Of a DNA stretch of 64,000 bases, positions 8,648 through 17,264 are shown piece by piece (positions within the stretch are counted from its first letter, which is position 1; each line of letters starts with the position of its first letter). Source of the stretch: Oceanococcus sp. HetDA_MAG_MS8 (lineage in GTDB: Bacteria > Pseudomonadota > Gammaproteobacteria > Nevskiales > Oceanococcaceae); the NCBI GenBank assembly GCA_019192445.1, contig JAHCMK010000005.1:1-64000 (forward strand), given 5' to 3'. The position numbers and the translations under genes were made by a program. A model generated the notes under the pieces. That model ran no database searches. It was not told where the DNA came from and saw only the letters and a program-made list of their open reading frames with translations.

Positions 8648-9119
8648 TCACTGCCGCACCAGCGGCACGTAACACAACCCTGGCGATCGCTTTTGATCCA
8701 ACTTGGCGAATTGCTGTACGCGTAGCTCGTTGAGACTGCTAGGGGCGTCTTCACGACAGGACGAATTATCCCCAGCGTTGAGTCTGGTCGCGAATGGCGC
8801 TGGCTAGCGTCGCCATATGGGTTTCCGGCGCTCCCTCCCGGATGGAGTGTTGGCACACCGCCTCCAAGTGCGTATCCACTTGAGCGATGACGTCGTCCAT
8901 CCATGCTTGAAAGCGGGTTGGGGGCTGAATGCACTGTGAGGCCAGGGTGTCGATGTCGCGGCGCACCTATGATCTTGCAGTTGGGGCCGCACTGGGTGCA
9001 TTCTGGCGGGGCTGTTTGGCTTCTAGGCAGCGATGTGCAGCAATTCCAAGCGCGCAATCAAGTCGACTCGTTCATTTTTGGCCCGCTTCCGGCGGAAGCC
9101 ATCGACAAAAGGCCTGCTC
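8648..9119 (-). pseudogene. Wrecked minus-strand gene, family unknown
   Basis: No intact gene occupies 8490-9119, but minus-strand protein sequence survives in shifted frames. Reading downward: a basic stretch (GFRRKRAKNERVDLIARLEL) near 9110-9030; a cysteine motif CTQCGPNCK near 9000-8970; a 66-residue helical frame at 8966-8766 (RFQAWMDDVIAQVDTHLEAV); and a tail in yet another frame ending QQFAKLDQKRSPGLCYVP at 8648. At least two frameshifts separate them. It could be a remnant of a zinc-finger-containing mobile-element protein, but I do not recognise the family. Positions 8490-8647 show nothing. Confidence 0.45.
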
Positions 9120-9344
9120 ATGAGTGAGATACACCGCATTACGGTCGATCCTGCACAGTGCGGCGGGCGCCCTTGCATCCGAGGGCAACGCATTCGCGTC
9201 ACCGATGTTCTGGAAATGATGGCGTCAGGGATGTCTCGCGATGACATCCTTGAGGACTATCCATACCTGGAAGCTGAGGACATCAGCGCCGTGCTGGAAT
9301 ACGCGGCGAAACAAGCCGATCATCCCGTTGTTCACGCTGCCTAA
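9120..9344 (+). CDS. DUF433 antitoxin (VapB-like)
   Basis: A 74-residue DUF433 protein: ITVDPAQCGGRPCIRGQRIR, then a helix-turn-helix with the typical GMSRDDILEDYPYLEAEDI. DUF433 proteins are the antitoxin and DNA-binding half of pairs with DUF5615 PIN-like toxins, and the next gene is exactly that. The start was set at ATG 9120, where family similarity begins; a longer upstream frame is discounted. The stop TAA directly abuts the GTG of the toxin gene. Confidence 0.85.
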   Translation: MSEIHRITVDPAQCGGRPCIRGQRIRVTDVLEMMASGMSRDDILEDYPYLEAEDISAVLEYAAKQADHPVVHAA

Positions 9345-9674
9345 GTGCGCTTTTTGATTGATATGCAGCTACCGCCCGCTCTGGCGCGTTGGCTCAGCTG
9401 CCAAGGCTTCCCACCGGAGCATGTCGTTGACCGCGATATGGGCAGTACGGACGATGAAGCCATTTGGGCATTCGCCTCCGAGAACGGCTATGTCATCGTG
9501 TCCAGAGACGATGATTTCGCCACAAAACGGATTATGGCCACCGACGGACCTCAAGTCGTCTGGGTATGATTTGGCAACTCCAGCCGAGCTATCACCATCG
9601 AAGGCTTTAAGCGCACGCTACCTGATCTTATTCCGGCTCTTGCAGCGGGTGAGCCCCTTGTAGAGCTGGCATAG
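9345..9674 (+). pseudogene. DUF5615 PIN-like toxin interrupted by an in-frame TGA
   Basis: The frame opens at GTG 9345 with the family start FLIDMQLPPALARWL and continues through IVSRDDDFA. It stops at TGA 9567-9569 after 74 residues, just after QVVWV. The same frame stays open and protein-like for another 34 codons to TAG 9672-9674. Family members usually have arginine after the VW pair, and CGA to TGA is one C-to-T change, so this looks like a nonsense mutation. The missing part is the last third. The toxin is probably inactive or weakened while the antitoxin gene stays intact. Confidence 0.75.
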
Positions 9675-9812
9675 GACCGCTTCATGGCTGATGACATTCT
9701 CCACCTGAAGCCTATTTGCGTTCACTCTGGTGTTGGGCTAAATGGGTTCGAAAAGTAGCAGGCTGGCCTGCACTCAAGTGGAGGAACAATAGGGCGTAAT
9801 CGCATTTCAGCA

Positions 9813-9834
9813 TTGACAGGCTCAAGATTTGAGC
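9813..9834 (+). promoter_or_regulatory. Candidate -35 box and operator for the Wadjet operon
   Basis: TTGACA at 9813-9818 is followed at once by the palindrome GCTCAA-GAT-TTGAGC (9820-9834), which would fill the promoter spacer. The -10 box downstream is weak (around TTTTCAT, 9836-9842). This resembles a repressor site over the jet promoter, although the hairpin plus TTTT could also be a weak terminator of the upstream unit. Confidence 0.4.
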
Positions 9835-9878
9835 TTTTCATCGTTCATGGTTTTTTGCTCTCAATCGGTGTCTACTTC

Positions 9879-11336
9879 ATGAACCTGGGAGGCCAGCTCG
9901 CCCGATTTTCTACCCAGCGGGAAATGCACCCTGCTTGGCGTCTGCTGGCCGCAAGCAATGCTCCCTTGATCCTCGCGACACTGGGCGACCTGTTTCGCGA
10001 GCAACTGGAGATCCCGATCGCACGAGCCAAGATAGCGCTCGACGTTGAACTCGGCCGGCTTCGCGAATCCGGCGCGAACTACCAGGAATCGGCGACCAGC
10101 TATCTGCGCGAATGGATCGCCAGCGGCTGGTTGCGTGAGCAGGATTCTTACTTAAGCCTGACCGACGCTGCGGAGTTGGCGTTGGCCTTCGCCCGTGGCC
10201 TTGATCAACGGGTCGAGGGCACCAGTGCCTCCCATTTGCGAATCGTTCAGGACGCCGTTCGGGATCTAGCCATGGCGCTGTCACCGGATGCCGACGTGCG
10301 GATTGAGGCATTGACCGCGCAGCGCGATGCGATCACCGGCCAGATTCAAAGGCTGAAGGGGGGCGAGCTTGAGCATCTGAGCGCGGAGGAACAACGCGAA
10401 CGCCTGCGCGAGGTTTATCACCTGGCCTCCACCTTGAGTAGCGACTTCCGCCGGCTGGAAGACGAAATCCGTCATATGGATCGGCAACTACGCGTTGACA
10501 TGATCCAGGATGACAGCAACCGTGGGGCGGTTCTGGAAAAGCTGTTGCACGAGGAAGATGCGTTGTCGCGCACGGAAGCGGGGCGCGCTTTCGCCGGATT
10601 CTTCAGCCTGCTCAGCGATGATTTGCGTACGACCGAATTTCGCGAGCAGCTTCGCTCCATCCTGGAGCTTGCAATCGAAGATGCCGTGACGCCATCCCAG
10701 CGCCATTTTCTGGCCCATCTGGTGCGGGAACTCGGGCGTGAAAGTGAACGGGTTCTGAACGTGCGCCGGCGTACCGAGGAGAGCTTGCGCGCGTATGTGG
10801 AAAGCAACGAGTTTCGCGAAAATCGCGCCGTCTCGCGTCTTCTGACCCAACTTGAACAAGTTGCGATTGATCTTCGCGACCGGGGCGTATCTCCTCGTGC
10901 CACTTGCGGGATGGGGCTTGATAGCGGCCGCGCTGAAGTCCATTCGGTCAGCAGTTTGCGGCTGAGGCTGCCAGAAGAGGCGCTGGAAATCGGTGAACTC
11001 ACAGTGCGGGAAAGTCTGCTGGGTCCAGGCGAAGACGTACTGGACTATCTGGAAACCATCAAGGTGCTCGATATTGCCGCCGAGATTCGGGGCTTGCTGG
11101 TCGATCGGGGCGGTATGTCTTTGGCTCAACTGATCGCACAGCGCCCGGTTCGTGGCGGGCTGGAAGAACTCGTGGCCTGCATTCGCGTAGCTCAGGCCGT
11201 CCAGGCACCACGCGATGAGACCAGAGAGCGGGTCGTCGTTCAGACTCGCGAGGGTGATTTCTTGAGGGCCGATATCCCTTCCTACCTGCTGACTGCAGAC
11301 ATGTTCCCCGTCCATTTGGAGGAGCTCGCCCTATGA
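9879..11336 (+). CDS. jetA: JetA, Wadjet kleisin-like subunit (DUF3375)
   Basis: A 485-residue DUF3375 protein. The family opening MHPAWRLLAASNAPLILATL lies just after the chosen ATG 9879, where a GGTG site sits 8 bp upstream. An earlier in-frame TTG at 9813 overlaps the promoter and is rejected. JetA is the kleisin/MukF-like subunit that bridges the JetC heads in this SMC complex, which extrudes and cleaves circular plasmid DNA. Central residues about 160-230 are a predicted coiled coil. The stop overlaps the jetB start (ATGA). Confidence 0.92.
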   Translation: MNLGGQLARFSTQREMHPAWRLLAASNAPLILATLGDLFREQLEIPIARAKIALDVELGRLRESGANYQESATSYLREWIASGWLREQDSYLSLTDAAELALAFARGLDQRVEGTSASHLRIVQDAVRDLAMALSPDADVRIEALTAQRDAITGQIQRLKGGELEHLSAEEQRERLREVYHLASTLSSDFRRLEDEIRHMDRQLRVDMIQDDSNRGAVLEKLLHEEDALSRTEAGRAFAGFFSLLSDDLRTTEFREQLRSILELAIEDAVTPSQRHFLAHLVRELGRESERVLNVRRRTEESLRAYVESNEFRENRAVSRLLTQLEQVAIDLRDRGVSPRATCGMGLDSGRAEVHSVSSLRLRLPEEALEIGELTVRESLLGPGEDVLDYLETIKVLDIAAEIRGLLVDRGGMSLAQLIAQRPVRGGLEELVACIRVAQAVQAPRDETRERVVVQTREGDFLRADIPSYLLTADMFPVHLEELAL

Positions 11337-11995
11337 GCGACGAGAGCGCCGTTAAGGACGAGACTGAAGTCATTCAGCAGGGACGCCTTGCGCCTGAGGC
11401 GCGTCGCGCAGTCGTCGAACTGATGCGGCAAGGCGTTGTGATGGCAGATTCACGGCGGCTCGTTTTTGACGCGCTGTGCCGGTATCAAGAAGATATCCGT
11501 AACCATTTGGCTGACATGTATCTTCGGATGCAGATCGATGAGCCTGCAGGACTCGCCTTGTTGCTCCAGGGTATGCCGGAGGCGGAGAGTGATGCCGATG
11601 AGGGCGCAGAAGATTCCCCGGCACTGATCAGTCGGCGGCTGCTGACCCTGTACGACACGCTGATACTGCTGGTCTTGCGCCGGCACTACCTGGACCGTGA
11701 GACGGCTGGAGATTCTCGCATCACGATCGAGCTCGACCAGGTTGCCGAGCGCCTGATTCCCTTTCTGCCACTCACCGCGAGCCAGAGTCAGGACCGCAAA
11801 CGCTTGAATGGCTCCATCGAGCAGATGAAGAAGCGCCGTATTCTGGCAGCGGTACGGGGCGAGGCAGATCGCTTCGAGATCACGCCGGTGATCCGCTATG
11901 TCGTCAGCGCCGAGATGCTGGAACAATTGCTGGTTGAGTATCGACGCATGGCCGATGAGGCTGGACCGCAAGCATCGGAGCCTGCTGGTGAGTGA
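11333..11995 (+). CDS. jetB: JetB, Wadjet accessory subunit (DUF4194)
   Basis: A 220-residue DUF4194 protein, the KITE/MukE-like dimer that binds JetA. It shows the expected winged-helix pattern, including ISRRLLTLYDTLILLVLRRH and a C-terminal segment ending MLEQLLVEYRRM. GGAGGAG at 11318-11324 stands 8 bp before the ATG, inside jetA. It overlaps jetA by 4 bp and jetC by 8 bp, so the subunits are likely made in matched amounts. Confidence 0.9.
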   Translation: MSDESAVKDETEVIQQGRLAPEARRAVVELMRQGVVMADSRRLVFDALCRYQEDIRNHLADMYLRMQIDEPAGLALLLQGMPEAESDADEGAEDSPALISRRLLTLYDTLILLVLRRHYLDRETAGDSRITIELDQVAERLIPFLPLTASQSQDRKRLNGSIEQMKKRRILAAVRGEADRFEITPVIRYVVSAEMLEQLLVEYRRMADEAGPQASEPAGE

Positions 11996-14900
11996 GAGTA
12001 TTGGGCAGAGCGGGTTGTTTCCGCATGGTCAGATGCGTCTGGCCAGATTGTCGGTGTTCAATTGGGGCTCCTTCAAAGGCCTCCATCACGCCGAGATCGA
12101 TCCGCAGGGTACGCTGGTCACTGGCGACAATGGCGCAGGCAAATCAACGCTCATCGACGGTCTCACCGCTCTGCTGTTGCCGTCGGGCAAGGCTAGCTTC
12201 AACATCGCTGCTGCACAGGGCGATCGAACCGACCGGTCGTTGGTGTCCTATGTTCGTGGCAGCTATGGCCGTGCCCAGGATGGCGGCAGAACCCAGGTGC
12301 TATCCAAGCGCAATGGAGCGACCATCAGCGCAGTGGCCGCTTGCTATCGCGCGGATGATGGCAGCGTGGTCACGCTGGCCGGATTGTTCTGGCTGACGAC
12401 AGCGTCCAGTGCGGTTGCCGACGTGGCCAGGTTGTTCCTTCTGGCCCATGGCGAGCTCGAACTTGCCGAAGTATTGAAGGAGTTCGAAGCTGGACAGAAG
12501 CGCGCGGTGAAAACCCGGTATCGCGACGATGCGCAAGTCGTCGTGTTCGACCAGTTCAGCGATTTCCAGGAGGCTCATCGCCGTGTCCTGCATCTAGACA
12601 ACGCCAACGCTCCGGCTCTTTTGGCCCGAGCACTCGGGCTCAAGAAGATTGACGACTTGACGCGTCTGATCCGGGAATTCGTTTTGGAGCCCAGTCGGGT
12701 TCGTGAATCCGCTCGCAAGGCGGTGACGGAATTCGAAGATCTTGTAGCAACGCACCGGGAACTCGAAGACACACGCCGGCAGCGGGACACGCTCGCGCCG
12801 CTGCCCAGCCTGAAAAACGAGTTGGATACGCTGACCGAGCGCAGAGGACGACTAGAGGCCGAGCGCAGCGCGCTCCCGGCTTATCTGGCGAGGCAGGAGT
12901 GGGAACTGTGGGCCCGCCGAACACAAGAACGCGATGCGAGGCTGCAGGCCGCCATCGCGACACGGGATCAAACAAAACATGAGCTGGTGGAGGCTCAGGC
13001 TTTTGAACAGGATCGCCATGCGGACTATCTCAAGGCGGGTGGTGATCGGATTCAGGCCCTGGAGAAGGATCTGGATTCCGCCCAAAACAGGCTGAAGGCC
13101 ACTGCGGACAAGGCTCGCGAGTATCAGACCGTTGCGAGTGAGCTGAACCTTGATGATCGCCTTGATGTGACACAGTTCCGCGAGAACCAAGCGCGAGCAG
13201 TACGCGAAAAAGACGATTTCGCAGAGCGCCAGACAAAGGCCCAGGATGCTTTTGGTCGCGCGGCCGGTCGGCTCAGCGAAGCTCAGGCGCTGGTCAACCG
13301 CTTGTCGGATGAGCTTTTGGAAGTCGAACGTAGGCCGGATTCCAATATCGATCCGCGCTATCTGCGCATGCGAGATGAGCTTGCGCAGGCGCTGGACTTT
13401 AGCCAAGACGAGCTGGTCTTCATTGGCGAAATGCTGGATGTGCGAGATCAGCACACGCAATGGCAGGGCGCTATCGAACGTGCTCTGGGTGGTCTGCGTA
13501 CCACGCTCGCGGTGCCAGCGGATCGATATTCCGCGATTACGGCCTGGCTGAACGCGCGGCATCTGGGGTTGCACGTTCGGGTCCAGACTGCCAGCACGGA
13601 TGCTGGTCCGGCGCGCTTTGGCGAAAGCAGTTTTCTCCACAAGCTGAACTGGCGCGAGCATCCCTATCGCGACTGGCTCAAGCACTTCCTGTCACGCCAC
13701 GATCTGGCTTGTGTGGCGAGTACGAGCGAGCTTGACCGGACTCCTTTTTCGCTAACCCAGGAAGGGCTGATCCACCGCGACAAGGGTCGCTTCGAGAAGA
13801 AGGATCTCAAGCGGGTCGACGACCGGCGTGACTGGTGCCTGGGGTTTTCCAACCGTCGTCGTCTCGCCACGCTGCAGCACGATTTGGCTGAAGCGAAGCA
13901 CGCGCTCACAGAAGCCGAGAAAAATGCGCGCGTAAGCCGGGGTGCCCTGAATGGCGTCGGCGAGAACATCGAACGATGGAAAAAACTGTTGGGCTTTGAC
14001 TGGAACGCTTTGGACTTGACTGATGCCATGCAAAAGCGTGACGACCTGTCCGCAGCTCTTGAAAAGCTGCGAGCTGCGGGCGGCGATCTCGAAGTTTCTC
14101 GGCTCGCCTTTGAAGGTGCCAAGGTGAGTCGAGAAAATTGGCAGGTGAAGCTTTCCGAGCGGGATGGGGAGGTCGCCAGCCGGGCGAAAGACCTCGAATT
14201 TGCCCAGCAGCAGATGGACCGGGCCAAGCGGTTTGCCGAGCTCCCGATTGATGACCTCACACGGGACCGCCTGGATGCCCGAGTCGGGCAACTGCGGGAT
14301 CCTCAGCTGGATGACCTCGGCGAGCTGCGTGATCGGTGGTTGGGCAAGATCAACGGAGAATTGAGCCATGTGGGCGGCAAGATCAACAGTAAGCAAAGCG
14401 CAATTACCGGTGTCATGGGCGGCTATCGCGGCAAGGACGAATGGCGCGCCATTACCGCTGAATGGGGCCTGAGCCTTGCCGACCTGCCCAGCTACCTGGA
14501 GCGTCTAGAATACATCGATCGCGAAGGGCTGCCGGAACTGGTCGAGAAGTTTCGTGAGCGGTTGAACCGCCATACAACACAGTCATTGGCCGGCATTCGC
14601 CAGCAACTCAATAACGAGCTGGATGATATTCGTGATCGGATCGAGACCATCAACAGTGTCTTGGTGCGCACCGAGTTTAGGGCGGGAACCCATCTGCAGA
14701 TCCGTGCTCGACGGGAAGAATTCCCGCATGTACGCGAGTTCAATCAGAAGCTCGGCGCCGTGCTGGCTGCCGTAACCAGTGACGATCATGAAAAGCGATT
14801 CGTGCAGCTCGTAGAGGTTGTTGAGATTCTTGAAAAGGCCTCTGCGCCGGCGACGGCCAGCAGCCTGGAGAGTCAGCGCTTGCTGGATCCGAGATTCCAG

Positions 14901-15350
14901 CTCAGCTTTCTTGCCGAGGACATCCAGACTGCGACGGGGGACGTGCTGGATGTTCTGGATTCCTCAAGCGGGAAATCCGGCGGCGAGAAGGAAGCTTTTG
15001 CCGGGACCATCGTCGCGGCGTCGCTAGCCTACGTGCTGACGCCGGAGGGTGCCGATTTCCCCGTGTACTGCACAGTATTTCTGGACGAGGCTTTCTCCAA
15101 CACGGCCGAAGCGGTGAGTCGCCGGGTTTTGCGGGTTTTTCGTGAGCTTCATCTGCATGTCAACCTGGTTACTCCATTCAAAAACCTCAATCTGGCGCGC
15201 GAATCTGCTCGCTCCCTATTGATAATCGAGCGAAATCAGGATTGTCATGAGAGCCGACTCAGCCAAGTCACTTGGGAAGAAATCGACCGGCGACTAGCGG
15301 ACCGGGCCGGACGCTCTACCGTCGCTCAGGACATCGAAGTCCTTGCCTGA
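11988..15350 (+). CDS. jetC: JetC, Wadjet SMC-like ATPase
   Basis: A 1120-residue SMC/MukB-like ATPase. Walker A is GDNGAGKS at residues 46-53. Long coiled coils at about 260-450 and 660-900 flank a hinge. The C-terminal head has the signature SSSGKSGGEKEAF and Walker B VFLDEAF. The start is GTG 11988, chosen because GGAG lies 7 bp upstream; ATG 12036 is the alternative. The family opening LARLSVFNWGSFKG follows. JetC drives ATP-dependent DNA loop extrusion. No frameshift is seen across 3.3 kb. Confidence 0.93.
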   Translation: MSESIGQSGLFPHGQMRLARLSVFNWGSFKGLHHAEIDPQGTLVTGDNGAGKSTLIDGLTALLLPSGKASFNIAAAQGDRTDRSLVSYVRGSYGRAQDGGRTQVLSKRNGATISAVAACYRADDGSVVTLAGLFWLTTASSAVADVARLFLLAHGELELAEVLKEFEAGQKRAVKTRYRDDAQVVVFDQFSDFQEAHRRVLHLDNANAPALLARALGLKKIDDLTRLIREFVLEPSRVRESARKAVTEFEDLVATHRELEDTRRQRDTLAPLPSLKNELDTLTERRGRLEAERSALPAYLARQEWELWARRTQERDARLQAAIATRDQTKHELVEAQAFEQDRHADYLKAGGDRIQALEKDLDSAQNRLKATADKAREYQTVASELNLDDRLDVTQFRENQARAVREKDDFAERQTKAQDAFGRAAGRLSEAQALVNRLSDELLEVERRPDSNIDPRYLRMRDELAQALDFSQDELVFIGEMLDVRDQHTQWQGAIERALGGLRTTLAVPADRYSAITAWLNARHLGLHVRVQTASTDAGPARFGESSFLHKLNWREHPYRDWLKHFLSRHDLACVASTSELDRTPFSLTQEGLIHRDKGRFEKKDLKRVDDRRDWCLGFSNRRRLATLQHDLAEAKHALTEAEKNARVSRGALNGVGENIERWKKLLGFDWNALDLTDAMQKRDDLSAALEKLRAAGGDLEVSRLAFEGAKVSRENWQVKLSERDGEVASRAKDLEFAQQQMDRAKRFAELPIDDLTRDRLDARVGQLRDPQLDDLGELRDRWLGKINGELSHVGGKINSKQSAITGVMGGYRGKDEWRAITAEWGLSLADLPSYLERLEYIDREGLPELVEKFRERLNRHTTQSLAGIRQQLNNELDDIRDRIETINSVLVRTEFRAGTHLQIRARREEFPHVREFNQKLGAVLAAVTSDDHEKRFVQLVEVVEILEKASAPATASSLESQRLLDPRFQLSFLAEDIQTATGDVLDVLDSSSGKSGGEKEAFAGTIVAASLAYVLTPEGADFPVYCTVFLDEAFSNTAEAVSRRVLRVFRELHLHVNLVTPFKNLNLARESARSLLIIERNQDCHESRLSQVTWEEIDRRLADRAGRSTVAQDIEVLA

Positions 15351-16555
15351 TGAGTTCGACCTGGGGGGTAACACCGGATGAACTGCGCATCCGGCTTCAA
15401 GAGCAGGAATGGGAACGCTCCGAACGCTTACGTGCGCGGCTCAGTGGTGAACGCGCGTTCCCGCTGAGAGCCTCGCTGAGGCCGCCCACCGGCCGGCACG
15501 CCCTAGCAAACCTGGATAAGTTCAGGGACTACGTCAGATCCTGGGCCGTGTGGAACGGGCCGGGGAAGGTGACGTTGGAGGTGCGCAAGTTGCCTCAGAT
15601 CGGCGAAACACAATTGCCGACGCACTACCAGCTGGATTCAATGTCGGAACTTGCCAGCTTTCTCGGCGGGGACGCACAGCAGGATTGGGAGCGCTGGCAG
15701 ACAGCATTGGAACCCATCAACACCTGGGACGCCAACGCTGCCGTTGCGGTGTGTCGAAGGCTCGATTGGCTTGATTCCCTCACTCCGGAGCACTCCGAGA
15801 AGTGTGTGGCCGTTCTGCGGCAGCTTAACCGGGGGATGGGGCGCGGCGGCTACTTGAGGAGCCTGCCTTTACGTGGCGTCGACACCAAGTTTCTTGAAGA
15901 CAATCTGCGCTTGCTGATTGCTATGCATGGTGCAAGCAGCGCTCAAGGCAACGACCGGGGCGACAGCTCTGAAGACTTTTTGATGTGGCTGAACTGCTCG
16001 CCGCGTCCCTCGCACTGGCTCCTGATACGAGCGCTGGACCCTATGGTTCGTGAGGCCTTGGGTGGATTAGACGTCCTCAAGTTGCCAGCGAGTGAGCTTC
16101 ACCAAACTGAGCTGCCAGGCACAACCGTCCTGTTGGTTGAGAACATGGAGCCGGCCTTCAGCTTGCCGGAGCTCCCCGGCACATTGGCCATATGCGGGTT
16201 TGGGAACAACCTTGGATGGCTGGCTGCGCCGTGGCTCGCTCAGCGCCGGCTTGGGTACTGGGGTGACCTGGATACCTGGGGCTTGAACTTCCTCGCCTCG
16301 GCCAGACGCGAACAGCCGCATGTTCAGCCGATAATGATGGACCTGGCCACCTTGAAGTGTTTTCGAGAAGGTATGGGCCTGGAAACAGCTCCGAATCCCG
16401 CTTTGCCAGATGGTCTGACTGAAGACGAAACCAGTCTTTACCACGACCTGCTCAGCGAACGTTATGGTGGACGGGGCTTGGAGCAGGAACGCATCCCGCA
16501 GGACCACGTTGTGAAGCAGCTGCAACGTTGGGCGAAAAGTCGCGATGTGTCTTAG
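15350..16555 (+). CDS. jetD: JetD, Wadjet Toprim nuclease subunit (DUF3322/DUF2220)
   Basis: A 401-residue JetD. The N-terminal DUF3322 arm opens with WGVTPDELRIRLQEQE. The C-terminal Toprim domain carries the catalytic glutamate in LLVENMEPAF (E264) and the acidic pair in YWGDLDTWG (D306, D308). JetD cuts circular DNA after the SMC complex has reeled it in. The ATG at 15350 overlaps the jetC TGA by one base. All catalytic residues are present, so the complete jetABCD operon is predicted active against plasmids. The architecture looks type I (inference). Confidence 0.92.
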   Translation: MSSTWGVTPDELRIRLQEQEWERSERLRARLSGERAFPLRASLRPPTGRHALANLDKFRDYVRSWAVWNGPGKVTLEVRKLPQIGETQLPTHYQLDSMSELASFLGGDAQQDWERWQTALEPINTWDANAAVAVCRRLDWLDSLTPEHSEKCVAVLRQLNRGMGRGGYLRSLPLRGVDTKFLEDNLRLLIAMHGASSAQGNDRGDSSEDFLMWLNCSPRPSHWLLIRALDPMVREALGGLDVLKLPASELHQTELPGTTVLLVENMEPAFSLPELPGTLAICGFGNNLGWLAAPWLAQRRLGYWGDLDTWGLNFLASARREQPHVQPIMMDLATLKCFREGMGLETAPNPALPDGLTEDETSLYHDLLSERYGGRGLEQERIPQDHVVKQLQRWAKSRDVS

Positions 16556-16640
16556 ATTGCTGATCTTGCATTCTGGCGCCGAAATCGACTGTTTTTGCGT
16601 GTTAAACATGCCGATACCTTCAGAGACGCTGTAAGTCTCC

Positions 16641-16796
16641 TGCAACGCTCTTGCCCCGTGTTACCTCGCCGAGTTTTGCTACCGCTTCAATCGGCGTTTT
16701 AACTTGGTCGACGTGGTGCCACGGCTCGGGTACGTTGCCGTACGTACGCCACCGCTACCGTATCGCCTCGCTATCTTGCCTCAGCGTCATTGGTAA
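16641..16796 (+). mobile_element. IS1595-type transposase relic (C-terminal end)
   Basis: About 50 codons in frame from 16641 to TAA 16794 read CYLAEFCYRFNRRFNLVD and YVAVRTPPLPYRL, the hallmark C-terminal segment of IS1595/IS1016-family DDE transposases. The rest of the transposase and the terminal inverted repeats are not seen. It sits 86 bp after jetD and marks past mobile-element activity at the edge of the defence operon. The rest of 16556-16922 shows nothing further. Confidence 0.75.
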
Positions 16797-16922
16797 TCCG
16801 GAAAAAAATGGCTCGGGCAAACGATCCACCGCCGTGCTCAGATCAAGCTGTGGCTCATGGATTGAGCCTGTACTGGCCTAGGCTGGAATCACACTGACAT
16901 TCCACCCTGGAGGGTCCAAACA

Positions 16923-17102
16923 ATGATCCGCAAGTACACCAACCTCACTTTTTTCGCTTTGGTTTGGTTCTTGGCTTTGGGTTTGGATGACGATATCGAT
17001 GTGATGACCAGCTTCGCTTTTATTGGTCTCGTTCTGCTCAGCCCTTGGTTCGTTTTCGTGTGGTTCTTTCAATTTATTGGTTGGCTTGATGATCACTTTT
17101 AG
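16923..17102 (+). CDS. 59-residue two-helix membrane protein
   Basis: ATG 16923 is preceded by GGAGGG at 16909-16914 with an 8-bp gap, an excellent ribosome-binding site. The 59-residue product has two hydrophobic helices (LTFFALVWFLALGL and FAFIGLVLLSPWFVFVWFF) joined by an acidic DDDID turn. It matches no family I recognise. It lies between the IS relic and vapBC. Small phage-lysis-like, toxin or membrane-stress proteins have this look, but no function can be assigned. Confidence 0.65.
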   Translation: MIRKYTNLTFFALVWFLALGLDDDIDVMTSFAFIGLVLLSPWFVFVWFFQFIGWLDDHF

Positions 17103-17231
17103 TGGGTGGGGGCAGCTGCAGCTCTGAGCGTGCTACGCGGCGAGTCTTGTGCCGCTCGCTCTGTCACAGGCACAGGGCGCCGCGCGCTGGTCTGGAGCGA
17201 CGGAGTTTGCGAGTCATGCCCTAAAACGCTA

Positions 17232-17250
17232 CTGTCTTACCCTGTCTTAC
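17232..17250. repeat. 10-bp-period direct repeat upstream of vapB
   Basis: CTGTCTTAC occurs at 17232-17240 and again at 17242-17250. Two sites one helical turn apart, 15 bp before the antitoxin start, would suit cooperative binding by the AbrB-type antitoxin. Confidence 0.45.
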
Positions 17251-17264
17251 ATCTCGGTGTGATC

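Noticed and set aside
9813-9881. Longer JetA start at TTG 9813
   Set aside because: It would begin within the TTGACA promoter element and adds residues not found in DUF3375 proteins. ATG 9879 fits the family.
10488-11315. 275-codon open frame on the minus strand
   Set aside because: It is antisense to jetA, whose DUF3375 identity and operon overlaps are clear.
12852-13685. 277-codon open frame on the minus strand
   Set aside because: It is antisense to the jetC coiled coil, with no motif or start signal.
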